From an uncultured Candidatus Melainabacteria bacterium (GTDB lineage: Bacteria; Cyanobacteriota; Vampirovibrionia; Gastranaerophilales; Gastranaerophilaceae), in contig CAKVIE010000002.1 of assembly GCA_934754505.1 (NCBI GenBank), positions 1 through 64,000 on the forward strand: 64,000 nt of DNA, written 5' to 3'. The first letter of the stretch is position 1, and each line of letters starts with the position of its first letter. Below the pieces are notes generated by a model. That model saw nothing but the letters and a program-made list of their open reading frames with translations, did no database searches and was not told where the DNA came from. This document shows positions 48,986-58,684 of this stretch, one piece after another. The position numbers and the translations under genes are program-made.

Positions 48986-50125
48986 TTACTCTGCGTAAGA
49001 AATTTTACCCATAACGACTTTTTTCGAGGCACCTGTACAGCAAGGCAGATTATTTGTTCTTTTCAAAAACGTATTCAAGCCCAAAACAGCGAAAGCAAGG
49101 CATTCTTTGAATTTACTTTGTATTCCGTAATCTTCGTGGGTTTTGACGGGAATATCGCCAAAATATTTTTGCAAAGCCTGCATTAAAACGGGATTAAACG
49201 CACCGCCGCCGCCGATTATGACTTCCTCGACCGAGGTTTTCGGGAAAACGAAATTGCAATACGAGTCAAAAATCGTTTTTGCCGTAAGTTCAACTGATGT
49301 TCTGATGATAGAGCATGGATTTTTTTCTTCAAACAAAGAAATCATTTTCTCGGCATATTCGTCGTTAAAATACTCACGACCCGTTGATTTTGGCGGTTTT
49401 TGAGAATAGTAATCATCTTGCAGTAAAATTTTTAAAACTTTTTCATCAACAGTGCCTTGTTTTGCGAAATTCCCGTCTTTATCATAGGGTTTGTCAAAAA
49501 ATTTCAAAGAAAAATAGTCCGACAACATATTTCCGACACCGTTATCAAAAGCAAACGTATCACAATTTTTTGAAATCACCGTAACATTTGAAATTCCGCC
49601 GATATTTTGAACACAAACATTTTTTGATTTGCCGAACAAAATCTCATCGGCATAAGGAACAAGCGGAGCACCTTGACCGCCTGCCGCCATATCTTTCGGG
49701 CGAAAATCACCTATCGTCAAAATTCCCGTTTTTTCGGCAATTAGAGAAATATCTCCGATTTGCAAAGTGCTTGTGATATCATAATCCCCGATTTTACAAG
49801 GCTTTGGTGCATGCCATATCGTTTGCCCGTGAGAAGAAATAAAATCAATGTCTTGTGCCGAAAGTTCATATTTTTCAAGAAGTTTATTAACGCATTTTGC
49901 AAAATGTTCACCGACGGCAAAATTCAAAACGCAAACGTCGGAAACACTTGCCTTATCCGTTGCGGCACGCAAAAGTGCCTCTCTTAAATCAGCAGGATAC
50001 TCTAACGTATAAAAACCTTTTATCTCAAAATCGTACTCATCAGAAAGTTTTACGAGGCAGGCATCGACACCGTCCATAGACGTTCCCGACATCATTGAAA
50101 TAATTGTATAAAACTTCTTGCTCAT
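48986..50125 (-). CDS. anmK: Anhydro-N-acetylmuramic acid kinase
   Basis: 379 residues. ATP-binding and catalytic parts are SMMSGTSMDGVDACLV, ISSHGQTIWH, IGDFRPKDMAAGGQGAPLVP and IGGISNVTV, all family hallmarks. It converts 1,6-anhydro-MurNAc from peptidoglycan turnover to MurNAc-6-P. The start at 50125 is chosen because it begins the conserved part. TATAAT lies only six bases before this ATG, so the mRNA may be leaderless. The upstream 12-codon extension would overlap the -10. Confidence 0.95.
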   Translation of the reverse strand: MSKKFYTIISMMSGTSMDGVDACLVKLSDEYDFEIKGFYTLEYPADLREALLRAATDKASVSDVCVLNFAVGEHFAKCVNKLLEKYELSAQDIDFISSHGQTIWHAPKPCKIGDYDITSTLQIGDISLIAEKTGILTIGDFRPKDMAAGGQGAPLVPYADEILFGKSKNVCVQNIGGISNVTVISKNCDTFAFDNGVGNMLSDYFSLKFFDKPYDKDGNFAKQGTVDEKVLKILLQDDYYSQKPPKSTGREYFNDEYAEKMISLFEEKNPCSIIRTSVELTAKTIFDSYCNFVFPKTSVEEVIIGGGGAFNPVLMQALQKYFGDIPVKTHEDYGIQSKFKECLAFAVLGLNTFLKRTNNLPCCTGASKKVVMGKISYAE

Positions 50126-50131
50126 ATTTGA

Positions 50132-50161
50132 ATTATAGTATATTATTAATTGATAAAGCAA
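50132..50161 (-). promoter_or_regulatory. Promoter of anmK, apparently leaderless
   Basis: Minus strand -35 TTGCTT (50161-50156), 18-bp spacer, -10 TATAAT (50137-50132), then six bases and the ATG. Confidence 0.6.
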
Positions 50162-50203
50162 TTTTATTATGTATGTAACTTTATTTTAAGAAAGAGGTTC
50201 TAA

Positions 50204-50680
50204 ATGAAAATCGGAACGAAATTTTTATCGGCAGGTTTACTTATATCAGCTATAATGATAATGGGACTTGCAAGCGATGCAGCATGCAAAAGCAACTGTA
50301 AATGTAAGGATAACGTGAAAAAAGCAGAATCGAACATTCAAAAAACATTCGAACGTCCTTGGGGAACATACACCGTAATTGACGAAGGCAACGGCTACCT
50401 TGTCAAAACCATTACCGTTAATCCCGAACAAAAATTAAGCGTTCAAAGACACAATCACCGAGGCGAACACTGGATTGTTCTCGAAGGTAAAGCAAAAGTT
50501 GTTAAAGGCGACAAGGAATTAACCCTCAACACAGGTGATACAATCGATATTGCCGTTCACGAAATTCACTCTTTACAAAATCCGTTCAAAACAAAACTCA
50601 AAGTTTTGGAAGTTCAAAAAGGTGATTTAATAGACGAAAATGATATCGAAAGATTATCGGACATTTACGGCAGAAAATAA
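50204..50680 (+). CDS. Secreted ManC/PMI-II-type cupin
   Basis: 158 residues. A clear signal peptide (1-~28) is followed by a Cys/Lys-rich segment CKSNCKCKDN. Residues 45-150 form a cupin of the type II phosphomannose isomerase class: RPWGTYTVID, SVQRHNHRGEHWIVLEGKA, then GDTIDIAVHEIHSLQNP. In known enzymes this domain sits at the C-terminus of cytoplasmic GDP-mannose pyrophosphorylases. The metal-ligand His and Glu residues are kept. Export of this domain is odd, since its usual substrate is a cytoplasmic sugar phosphate. A sugar-binding role outside the membrane is a guess. Confidence 0.85.
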   Translation: MKIGTKFLSAGLLISAIMIMGLASDAACKSNCKCKDNVKKAESNIQKTFERPWGTYTVIDEGNGYLVKTITVNPEQKLSVQRHNHRGEHWIVLEGKAKVVKGDKELTLNTGDTIDIAVHEIHSLQNPFKTKLKVLEVQKGDLIDENDIERLSDIYGRK

Positions 50681-50710
50681 TTCGTAACCGATTTTTAAGA
50701 TTTTTAAAAT

Positions 50711-50740
50711 AAAAATAGTTCTTCGGAGCTATTTTTATTT
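50711..50740 (+). terminator. Terminator of the cupin gene
   Basis: Stem AAAAATAGTTC/GAGCTATTTTT closed by a TTCG tetraloop, then a T-rich tail. Confidence 0.8.
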
Positions 50741-50749
50741 TTTTATAAA

Positions 50750-50781
50750 AAAAAAGAAGCCCCAAATCGAGGCCTCTTTTT
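50750..50781 (-). terminator. Terminator of glnA
   Basis: Stem AAGAGGCC/GGCTTCTT (one G-U pair) with T9 on the minus strand. Confidence 0.7.
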
Positions 50782-50803
50782 AAATATTCTTTTCAAGCAA
50801 AAC

Positions 50804-52171
50804 TTATGCTTTTTCGAGATATTTTTCAATTTCCCAAGCAGAAACGTTTGTTCTGAATTGATCCCATTCACGTTTTTTCGTTTCCAAAAATTCGTGGTAA
50901 ATATGTTCACCAAGTGCAGAATTTGTAACAGGGCTTTTTTCAAAAAGTTCGATAGCTTCTGCCAAACTTCCCGGGAGTGAATAGATTTTTTGTTTTTTAC
51001 GTTCCTTATCTGTAAGAGCGTAGATGTTACTATCAACATCGGTAGGCGGTTCAATTTTATTTTCAATACCGTCAAGGCAAGCTTCCAAAATTGCAGCAAA
51101 TGCAAGATACGGGTTGCAAGCCGGATCAGGTGAACGAAGTTCAACTCTTGTTGCACTGCCTCTCTTTGCAGGAACTCTTAACAAAGCACTTCTGTTTGCT
51201 AACGACCAAGCAAGATAAACAGGAGCTTCATAGCCCGGAACCAAACGTTTGTAGCTGTTTACTGTCGGGTTAAGAATTGCCGTAATTGCTTGAACGTTTT
51301 TCAACATACCGCCGATTGAATAAAGAGCTTCTTGTGAAAGTTTGTACGGTGCATTTTCATCATAGAAAGCATTTTTGCCGTCTTTGAAAAGTGATACGTT
51401 GCAATGCATACCCGAACCGTTAATTCCGAAAGCAGGTTTCGGCATAAATGTTGCAAACAAACCGTATTTATTAGCAACTGCCTTAACTGTTGATTTGAAT
51501 GTAACAACATTATCAGCCGTTGTCAAAATATCAGCATATTTGAAATCAACTTCGTGTTGGCTCGGTGCAACTTCGTGGTGAGAAGCTTCAATATCAAAGC
51601 CCATTTCTTGAAGTGTTCCGACGATATCACCTCTGACATCTTCGCCCAAATCTTCAGGTCCGATATCATAGTAACCTGCGTGGTCGTGAATGTTTACGGC
51701 TTTTGTTCCGTCCGCATTTTTTGCAAAGAGGAAAAATTCCGCTTCAGGTCCCATATTCATTGTGTAGCCCATATCAGCAGCTCTTTTCATAACTCTTTTC
51801 AAGTTACATCTCGGGCAGCCTTCAAACGGAGTGCCGTCTGCATTGTGAATGTCACAAATCAATCTTGCAACTTTAGCACCTTCTCTTGTTCTCCAAGGAA
51901 GAATTGTGAAAGTATTTTTATCAGGGTAAAAATACATATCTGATGTTTCAATGCTTCTGAAACCTTTGATTGATGAACCGTCAAGCATCATTTGGTTTTC
52001 AAGAGCTTTGTCAACGTGTTCCGACGGAATTGCCATATTCTTAACTTGACCGTTCAAGTCAACGAATTGCAATCTGATAAATTTAATGTCGTTTTCTTTA
52101 ATTAAACGCTTAATGTCATCGTCTGTGTAATTCTTCGAATCCAGACGTTGGTACTCAAAATTTTTTTCCAT
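50804..52171 (-). CDS. glnA: Glutamine synthetase, type I
   Basis: 455 residues. Family signatures are LDGSSIKGFRSIETSDM, the GPEAEFFLF metal site, the ATP site FGINGSGMHCNVSLF, and RVPAKRGSATRVELRSPDP. The protein lacks the E. coli-type ~25-residue insertion and has IYSLPGS in place of the adenylylation loop, so it looks like the GSI-alpha form that is not adenylylated. It makes glutamine from glutamate and ammonia with ATP. I use the ATG at 52171 with AAGGA upstream. The gene stands alone with its own promoter and terminator. Confidence 0.96.
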   Translation of the reverse strand: MEKNFEYQRLDSKNYTDDDIKRLIKENDIKFIRLQFVDLNGQVKNMAIPSEHVDKALENQMMLDGSSIKGFRSIETSDMYFYPDKNTFTILPWRTREGAKVARLICDIHNADGTPFEGCPRCNLKRVMKRAADMGYTMNMGPEAEFFLFAKNADGTKAVNIHDHAGYYDIGPEDLGEDVRGDIVGTLQEMGFDIEASHHEVAPSQHEVDFKYADILTTADNVVTFKSTVKAVANKYGLFATFMPKPAFGINGSGMHCNVSLFKDGKNAFYDENAPYKLSQEALYSIGGMLKNVQAITAILNPTVNSYKRLVPGYEAPVYLAWSLANRSALLRVPAKRGSATRVELRSPDPACNPYLAFAAILEACLDGIENKIEPPTDVDSNIYALTDKERKKQKIYSLPGSLAEAIELFEKSPVTNSALGEHIYHEFLETKKREWDQFRTNVSAWEIEKYLEKA

Positions 52172-52204
52172 ACAAATTAATTCCTTATACTTTTTACCGC
52201 AAAT

Positions 52205-52233
52205 ATAATATAACCTTTTTTCAAAAACTTCAA
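52205..52233 (-). promoter_or_regulatory. Promoter of glnA
   Basis: Minus strand -35 TTGAAG (52233-52228), 17-bp spacer, -10 TATTAT (52210-52205), 33 bp before the ATG. Confidence 0.6.
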
Positions 52234-52392
52234 GCATTTAGTGTGAACTTTACAATTATTTCTAAAATTTTAGCTATTTTTAATATACGGAAAGGCTTAT
52301 CATTATTATCACTTAATCCGGTTATTAAGATTATATAAAGTTCAATTAATTTAATAAAAAAAAGCAATTTTAGATAAAAATAAAATCTACAA

Positions 52393-52420
52393 TTTACAAG
52401 TTTTAATTAACAGGTACAAT
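52393..52420 (+). promoter_or_regulatory. Promoter of aroC-aroK-aroB
   Basis: -35 TTTACA (52393-52398), 16-bp spacer, -10 TACAAT (52415-52420), 24 bp before aroC. Confidence 0.6.
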
Positions 52421-52444
52421 AAAAAGAAGATAAGGAAGATTATA

Positions 52445-53620
52445 ATGTTCAGATTTTTAACAGCGGGAGAATCCCACGGAATATCATTAAATATAATAAT
52501 AGACGGCATTCCTGCGGGATTTGAAATAGATAACGATTTTGTAAACAAAGAACTTGCAAAAAGGCAGGTCGGCTATGGCAGAGGCGGAAGAATGAAAATC
52601 GAAACCGATAAAGCCGTTTTCAAAAACGGTATCAGGTTTGGAAAAACGACAGGTGCACCGATTTCAATAGAAATAGTCAACAAAGACTTTGAAAATTGGA
52701 AAATCCCAATGTCATCAGCTCCCGTAGAACAAAATGAAGAAAATCTTGCCTTGATAAAATCAAAAGAAATCACAAACGTCCGCCCGGGGCATGCTGATTT
52801 TGCAGGTGCGGTGAAATACGACCAAGACGACGTAAGAAATATTTTAGAACGTTCAAGTGCAAGAGAAACTGCAGCAAGAGTCGCCGTAGGTGCAGTTGCA
52901 AAATGTATTTTAAAACAATTCGGAATTAGCGGTTTTTCTCACGTTCTACAAATAGGAACTGCAAAAATTCCCGAAAATACAATTCCAAACGAAGAAATTA
53001 TCGAAAACAACGACCTTCGTGTTTCCGACCTCGATACTTATGAAAAAATGAAAAAAGAAATCGACACCGCAAAAGAAAACGGTGATACGCTCGGCGGAAA
53101 AGTAGAAATTATTTACAAAAATCTCCCAATCGGCTTGGGTTCACATGTTCAATGGGACAGAAAACTTGACGGATTAATAGCACAAGCGGTTATGAGCATT
53201 CAAGCCGTAAAAGCCGTTGAAATAGGTATGGGTGTTGATGTTGCAAAAACTTCGGGCAAACACACGCACGATGAAATGTTTTTTGAAAACGGAAAAGTCA
53301 TAAGAAAAACAAACAACGCAGGCGGTCTTGAAGGCGGCATTACAAACGGCGAAAACCTTGTCGTAAAAGCATCTATGAAAGCTATTCCGACAATGAAAAC
53401 ACCTTTAAATTCGGTTAATATCAAGACAAAAGAGGCTATTGAAGCACATTTTGAGCGTTCGGACACCTGTGCGGTATCAGCCTGCGGCATTGTTGCAGAA
53501 GCAATGATTGCAACTGTTTTAGTTAATGCTTTCTTGGAAAAATTCGGCTCGGATAACCTTGAGCAAATCAAGAGAAACTATAATTCATATCAAGAAATGT
53601 TGAGGGAAAGATTTGAGTAA
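52445..53620 (+). CDS. aroC: Chorismate synthase
   Basis: 391 residues. Signature segments are GESHGISLNIIIDGIPAG, RPGHADFAGAVKYDQDD (RPGHAD motif), RSSARETAARVA and HDEMFFENG. It converts 5-enolpyruvyl-shikimate 3-phosphate to chorismate with reduced FMN. AAGGA precedes the ATG. It is first in a three-gene shikimate operon and overlaps aroK by 8 bp. Confidence 0.97.
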   Translation: MFRFLTAGESHGISLNIIIDGIPAGFEIDNDFVNKELAKRQVGYGRGGRMKIETDKAVFKNGIRFGKTTGAPISIEIVNKDFENWKIPMSSAPVEQNEENLALIKSKEITNVRPGHADFAGAVKYDQDDVRNILERSSARETAARVAVGAVAKCILKQFGISGFSHVLQIGTAKIPENTIPNEEIIENNDLRVSDLDTYEKMKKEIDTAKENGDTLGGKVEIIYKNLPIGLGSHVQWDRKLDGLIAQAVMSIQAVKAVEIGMGVDVAKTSGKHTHDEMFFENGKVIRKTNNAGGLEGGITNGENLVVKASMKAIPTMKTPLNSVNIKTKEAIEAHFERSDTCAVSACGIVAEAMIATVLVNAFLEKFGSDNLEQIKRNYNSYQEMLRERFE

Positions 53621-54128
53621 AAACATTGTTTTAACGGGACTTTCGGGAAGCGGAAAAACTACAATCGGGAAATTATTACAAAAATATTTTCCTGATTTTG
53701 AGTTGGTTGATACAGATGAAATCATTGTTCAAAATGAAAATCGTTCAATAAACGATATTTTTGCAACCGATGGAGAAAAATTTTTCAGAAATCTTGAAAC
53801 CCAAACGGCAAAGGATTTTTCAGAAAAAAGCAATTTTATAATTTCAACAGGCGGCGGAATCGTTTTAAGAGAAAAAAATCTTGAATATCTTAAAAAAAAC
53901 GGGATAATTTTTTATCTGAAAACAACTCCCGAAACACTTTCTAAAAGACTTGAGGGCCAAACCGACCGTCCGCTTTTGAACAATTCCGACATGCTTGAAA
54001 AATTAAAATCAATGTTGAAAAAAAGAAGTGAATTTTACGAAAAAGCTGATATAATAATTGAAACGGACAAAATGTCAGCACAAGACACGGCAAAAGAAAT
54101 TACGAGGATTTACAATGAGAGAAATTAA
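53613..54128 (+). CDS. aroK: Shikimate kinase
   Basis: 171 residues. Walker A GLSGSGKTTIGKLL, the shikimate-binding DTDEIIV and FRNLE..T, GGGIVLRE, and lid residues GQTDRPLL are all present. It phosphorylates shikimate with ATP. The start overlaps the aroC stop and the end overlaps aroB by 14 bp, so the operon is translationally coupled. Confidence 0.96.
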   Translation: MSKNIVLTGLSGSGKTTIGKLLQKYFPDFELVDTDEIIVQNENRSINDIFATDGEKFFRNLETQTAKDFSEKSNFIISTGGGIVLREKNLEYLKKNGIIFYLKTTPETLSKRLEGQTDRPLLNNSDMLEKLKSMLKKRSEFYEKADIIIETDKMSAQDTAKEITRIYNERN

Positions 54129-55200
54129 TGTTGATATAAATGCAAAGCCCGAAACTGACTATCCGATTTTAATCGGGGAAAATTTGCTTGAACAAGCCGA
54201 AGAATTTCTCGAAAAATACTGTCCTGCGACAAAATATTTAATTATCACCAACAAAAAAATTGATAAACTTTGGGGTAAAAGTTTAAAGATTAAAAATGCC
54301 GAAAAGTTTATCATTCCTGACGGAGAGAAGTATAAAAATTTTGAAACTCTGATTTCAATTTTAGACAAAGCCTCAGAATTAAAAATGGACAGAAAAGCCG
54401 CATTCATTGCATTAGGCGGCGGCGTCATCGGTGATATAACAGGGTTTGCGGCATCTATATACCGACGTGGAATAGATTTTGTTCAAATTCCGACGACATT
54501 ACTTGCTCAAGTTGATTCTTCAGTAGGCGGAAAAACCGCTGTCAACAATGCTTACGGAAAAAATTTGATAGGAACTTTTTACCAACCGAAACTTGTTTTG
54601 GCTGATACAAAAACATTAACAACACTTGATGAACGACAATTAAAGACAGGATTTGCAGAAGTTGTAAAATATGCATTTATAGAAAAGACCTGCGATTGCG
54701 GCGATTTTAAATTCCTTGATTTTTTGAGTGATAATATTTTGGAAATAAAAAATCTTAATTTAAAATTCATTGACGAAATGGTCGAAATTTGCTGTAAATT
54801 AAAGGCAGGCGTGGTTCACAAAGACGAAAAAGAAAACGGATTAAGAGCAATTTTAAACCTTGGACACACCTACGGACACGCACTTGAAAAATGTTCGGAA
54901 TACGGAATTTTCACCCACGGAGAAGCCGTTGCGGTGGGCTTGCAGGTATGTTTTGATTTGAGTTTGGCTCTCGGATACATTGATGATGAGTATTATGATA
55001 AAGCAACCGAATTAATTAATTTATTTGAATTCAACTTGCCCGAACACCCGTACTATACCCCCGAAAAACTTATTGAAGCAATGAAATTTGATAAAAAAGT
55101 TCAAAACGGAAAAGTCCGCTTTGTTTTACCGACAGGCAGAGGCGAAGTCAAGATTTTTGACGATGTTGACAGAGAAGTTTTAAAAAAAATATTGGAATAA
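54115..55200 (+). CDS. aroB: 3-dehydroquinate synthase
   Basis: 361 residues. It shows ALGGGVIGDITGFAASIYRR (NAD/phosphate binding), QIPTTLLAQVDSSVGGKTAVN and GHTYGHALEK with zinc-ligand His. It makes dehydroquinate from DAHP. The ATG at 54115, after GAGGA, is the start. The reading frame opens earlier, but the extra 19 residues have no homology. Confidence 0.97.
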   Translation: MREINVDINAKPETDYPILIGENLLEQAEEFLEKYCPATKYLIITNKKIDKLWGKSLKIKNAEKFIIPDGEKYKNFETLISILDKASELKMDRKAAFIALGGGVIGDITGFAASIYRRGIDFVQIPTTLLAQVDSSVGGKTAVNNAYGKNLIGTFYQPKLVLADTKTLTTLDERQLKTGFAEVVKYAFIEKTCDCGDFKFLDFLSDNILEIKNLNLKFIDEMVEICCKLKAGVVHKDEKENGLRAILNLGHTYGHALEKCSEYGIFTHGEAVAVGLQVCFDLSLALGYIDDEYYDKATELINLFEFNLPEHPYYTPEKLIEAMKFDKKVQNGKVRFVLPTGRGEVKIFDDVDREVLKKILE

Positions 55201-55287
55201 AATACAAGAAAATCAGTAATTTGAAGTATCAAACTTTTTCAAATAACGGGTATAATTTCAAAACAGACAATAGGCGAAGGAGAAAAC

Positions 55288-56079
55288 ATGAAAATTTTAA
55301 TTTCAAATGACGACGGTATTCATGCAGACGGAATTGCAGCATTATCAAAGGCTTTATGCAAAGACCACGAAGTTTATATTGTTGCTCCCGACCGAGAAAG
55401 AAGTGCAGCAGGACATTCATTAACCTTGCATACTCCTTTGCGTGTCGATGAAATAGAGCCGAGATACGGTTCAAAAAGAACTTGGACAACAAGCGGAACC
55501 CCCGGAGATTGCGTTAAAATCGCAATTAATGCAATTTTAGCCCCTGAAGAAATGCCTGATATCGTTATAACAGGTATCAACCACGGACCGAATTTGGGAA
55601 CGGATATTTTGTATTCGGGAACGGTAAGCTGTGCTATGGAAGGTGCTGTTATGGGCTATCCGAGCTTGGCTGTTTCTTTATGCAGTATGAATTATGGCTC
55701 AACGTCTTTCGATTATACGGCAGAATTTGTTGCAAAATTTTTACCGAAAATAAAAGAAATAAACTTCCCGAAACGAACAATCTTGAACATTAACGTTCCC
55801 GGTGTAAGAGAAGAAGACATTAACGGAGTTGCAATAACAACTCTCGGAACAAGAATGTTCACAGACGAATACGAAAAAAGAATTGACCCTCGAGGCAAGG
55901 CTTATTACTGGATGGCAGGCGAACTCATTAAAGAAGCAAAAAATGACAAAACCGACATCAACGCAGTTCGTTGGAACAAAATTTCTATTACCCCGATAAC
56001 ATTTGATATGACTCACAAGAGCATCATTCCGTCACTCGAAAACGCTTTCTGCAAAGACGGAAAATGTGATTGGTTATAA
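55288..56079 (+). CDS. surE: 5'/3'-nucleotidase SurE
   Basis: 263 residues. The metal site is in ISNDDGIHADGI; ERSAAGHSLT, SGTPGDCV and ITGINHGPNLGTD are conserved. A metal-dependent nucleoside monophosphatase linked to stationary-phase survival. AAGGAG lies seven bases before the ATG. It follows aroB by 87 bp. Its own terminator follows. Confidence 0.96.
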   Translation: MKILISNDDGIHADGIAALSKALCKDHEVYIVAPDRERSAAGHSLTLHTPLRVDEIEPRYGSKRTWTTSGTPGDCVKIAINAILAPEEMPDIVITGINHGPNLGTDILYSGTVSCAMEGAVMGYPSLAVSLCSMNYGSTSFDYTAEFVAKFLPKIKEINFPKRTILNINVPGVREEDINGVAITTLGTRMFTDEYEKRIDPRGKAYYWMAGELIKEAKNDKTDINAVRWNKISITPITFDMTHKSIIPSLENAFCKDGKCDWL

Positions 56080-56101
56080 TCAGACAAAATTTTTGACAAA
56101 A

Positions 56102-56140
56102 AACAAGCGGTGAAGATTTTTTCACCGCTTATTTATTTTT
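56102..56140. terminator. Terminator between surE and the SGNH gene
   Basis: Stem AAGCGGTGAA/TTCACCGCTT with T-rich tail on the plus strand, shared by the convergent gene on the minus strand. Confidence 0.8.
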
Positions 56141-57111
56141 TATAAATTTAATTTTTTAACAAGAGCAGGGGTAAGTTCGTCCCAAAATAATTCGTTCGGA
56201 TGTCGTTTATCTTCGGCATAAAATTTATCAACATTTCTGAATTTATGACCAACTAAATCTTCTGCATCAATATAAATAATTCCCATTTTTTCAAGCTCGG
56301 AAACTACCGATTTAGGAAGTTTTTTTTCTTCATATTCTTTATCTTTATAATGGACTTCAGGAACATCAACCAAAACAAATTTAGAATTCGGATATAGTTT
56401 ATGCGTTGTATTTACAGACTCTTGCATTATTTTCAAAAACAAAGGAAGATTGTTTTTACATTCTTTTTCTATCTCCATTTGTTCTTTAGTAACCAAATAT
56501 TTTTTAATCAAAAAAGAAGAATATAAAAGCTGTAAAAATTCTTTTCTTTCAACTAATTTTCCGTTTTTTAAACGATAATTCAAATCAACATAATTCTGCC
56601 AAAAGCCGATTGAAGAAATAAACATTCTTTTTATATGATCGTTTAAAAAAGTATAAATAACATATTCCGCATCAGGAATTTCCTTTTTGAAATTTTTGTC
56701 CGAAAGCTGTCTGTAAACCCATTGAGGACCAGTAGAACCAATACCTCTGTTATAAGTCGTTCTGTTTGTTAATTTATTTAATTTATATGCAAAAGTTTGA
56801 TTTTCAGCAAGGAACGCACCGTCAGTAAAAGAACAGCCGATTGTAACAATCGGCCGGGCTTTTGTTCCTTTGTAAACACGTGGTAATGTATATGCAACTT
56901 TTTTTTCATAATTATAGAATACGGTTTTTCCATATTTAACCTGTTTTTGGGCATAATTTTTGCCAATAATCGAATTACCTTCTTGAATTTGATTTTGCAC
57001 ATATTTGTTACACTCTGCCAAACACTTTTTATATGCATATAAGTCGAGATTTACCAACAAAAAAATAAGCACTAAAATATTTACTAAAACAAGTTTGAGT
57101 TTTCTGTTCAA
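56140..57111 (-). CDS. Membrane-anchored SGNH hydrolase-like protein
   Basis: 323 residues. The N-terminal helix (5-25) is a signal anchor. VTIGCSFTDGAFL (block I Ser), FLNDH (block III Asn), and DKRHPNELFWDEL (D-x-x-H-like) mark the SGNH fold. A stretch of 12-18 residues after the helix is Cys and Lys rich. It resembles periplasmic esterases or acyltransferases acting on envelope glycans. Single gene, divergent from ftsZ. Confidence 0.75.
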   Translation of the reverse strand: MNRKLKLVLVNILVLIFLLVNLDLYAYKKCLAECNKYVQNQIQEGNSIIGKNYAQKQVKYGKTVFYNYEKKVAYTLPRVYKGTKARPIVTIGCSFTDGAFLAENQTFAYKLNKLTNRTTYNRGIGSTGPQWVYRQLSDKNFKKEIPDAEYVIYTFLNDHIKRMFISSIGFWQNYVDLNYRLKNGKLVERKEFLQLLYSSFLIKKYLVTKEQMEIEKECKNNLPLFLKIMQESVNTTHKLYPNSKFVLVDVPEVHYKDKEYEEKKLPKSVVSELEKMGIIYIDAEDLVGHKFRNVDKFYAEDKRHPNELFWDELTPALVKKLNL

Positions 57112-57337
57112 AATAACACCCTCTAAATCTTATTTATTTTTATATCATAAGAAAAAAAATACCATCAAAATATTAACAATCCATAACATTTCTTTGCAAA
57201 AAAAATTATTTTACTTTACTATTTAGAATATTTTCAATAGTATAATATTAATAAAACGGTAAAAGAATGGTTAGAAAAAGCCCTGCCGTAAAAAAGGGCG
57301 AAAACAGAACGATTTTATATCTGGAGGTTCAATAAAA

Positions 57338-58591
57338 ATGTACGATGAATACTCAATGCAAAACGGAATAAACCCTGCAAGAATTAAAGTTATCGGTGTC
57401 GGCGGTGGCGGCGGAAACGCAGTAAACCGAATGATACAAAGCGGAATGCAAGGTGTCGATTTTTGGGTAATGAATACTGATTTACAAGTTTTAAGATTAT
57501 CAAAAACAGCAGATGATCACAGAATACAATTAGGAGAAAAAATTACAAACGGTTTAGGTGCAGGCGGAAATCCGGCAGTAGGTGAAAAAGCAGCACAAGA
57601 AAGCCAAGAGCATATTACGGAAGCCGTAAGCGGTGCTGATATGGTATTCATCACAGCAGGTATGGGCGGCGGAAGCGGCACAGGTGCCTCACCGATTGTT
57701 GCAAAAATTGCAAAAGACAGCGGTGCTTTGACAATCGCAGTCGTTACAAAACCGTTCCCGTTCGAAGGCAGAAAGAAAATGAACAATGCCAACGAAGGTT
57801 TGAAAAAACTTAAAGAAGAAGTTGACGCAATTATCGTTGTTCCTAATGAAAGACTTCTTGAAGTTGCAGGAAATAAAGCAACTTTGATGGATGCATTTGC
57901 ACTTGCAGATGAAGTTTTAAGACGTGGTGTTCAAGGTATTTCAGATATCGTAGCACTCCCGGGTGTTGTAAACGTTGACTTTGCCGACGTTAAAGCAATA
58001 ATGGAAAATTCAGGTACAGCATTAATGGGTATCGGTATCCAAAGCGGCGAAGGCAGAGCAGTTCAAGCGGCAAATGCAGCAATCAGCTCACCGCTTATCG
58101 AATCTTCACTCAAGGGTGCAACCGGTGTTATCGTAAACGTAACAGGCGGCAACGATATGACATTGAGCGAAATCAATGCTGCATCACAAGTTATTCAAAA
58201 AGAAATTTCAGAAGATGCAGACTTCACATTTGGTGCTGTTATCAATGATGATATGATGAATTCAAGCGAAATCCAAGTTACGGTTATTGCAACAGGTTTT
58301 GATTTGAAGCCGAATGTATCTGAAAAAGAAAAAAATTCAGCAAAAATAACTGACTTAAACAGCTTACTTTCAGGTAAAACAATATCAACATCAATACCGT
58401 CAGCAAGTGTTCACACACAACAACCGAGCAGCACTCCGAGCCAAACAGTAAAACCGGCTCAACCGACAGCTCAAGAAACGGTAAAAAACACACCTGTTCA
58501 AAATACAAATACAAACAAAACGACTTCGGCAAACAAAGGTGAATTCGATATTCTCGACATTCCTGATTTCTTACAAAGACCGAATTCATAG
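57338..58591 (+). CDS. ftsZ: Cell division protein FtsZ
   Basis: 417 residues. The tubulin signature GMGGGSGTGASP, GVGGGGGNAVNRM, NTDLQVL and NNANEGLKKL are intact. A Pro/Thr/Gln-rich linker (about 335-405) leads to the C-terminal peptide DILDIPDFLQRP that binds FtsA/ZipA-like partners. GGAGG precedes the ATG. A -10 TATAAT lies at 57241-57246, giving a ~90-nt leader with a small GCCC/GGGC hairpin. It is not in a dcw cluster here. Confidence 0.98.
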   Translation: MYDEYSMQNGINPARIKVIGVGGGGGNAVNRMIQSGMQGVDFWVMNTDLQVLRLSKTADDHRIQLGEKITNGLGAGGNPAVGEKAAQESQEHITEAVSGADMVFITAGMGGGSGTGASPIVAKIAKDSGALTIAVVTKPFPFEGRKKMNNANEGLKKLKEEVDAIIVVPNERLLEVAGNKATLMDAFALADEVLRRGVQGISDIVALPGVVNVDFADVKAIMENSGTALMGIGIQSGEGRAVQAANAAISSPLIESSLKGATGVIVNVTGGNDMTLSEINAASQVIQKEISEDADFTFGAVINDDMMNSSEIQVTVIATGFDLKPNVSEKEKNSAKITDLNSLLSGKTISTSIPSASVHTQQPSSTPSQTVKPAQPTAQETVKNTPVQNTNTNKTTSANKGEFDILDIPDFLQRPNS

Positions 58592-58612
58592 GAACAGAAT
58601 AAAAAACATTAA

Positions 58613-58646
58613 TAAAAAGCGGTTTTTAAAAGCCGCTTTTTTTTGT
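58613..58646 (+). terminator. Terminator of ftsZ
   Basis: AAAAGCGG/CCGCTTTT stem followed by T8. Confidence 0.85.
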
Positions 58647-58684
58647 TATAATAAAAAAATCAAAAATATGAAAAGGGATTAAAA

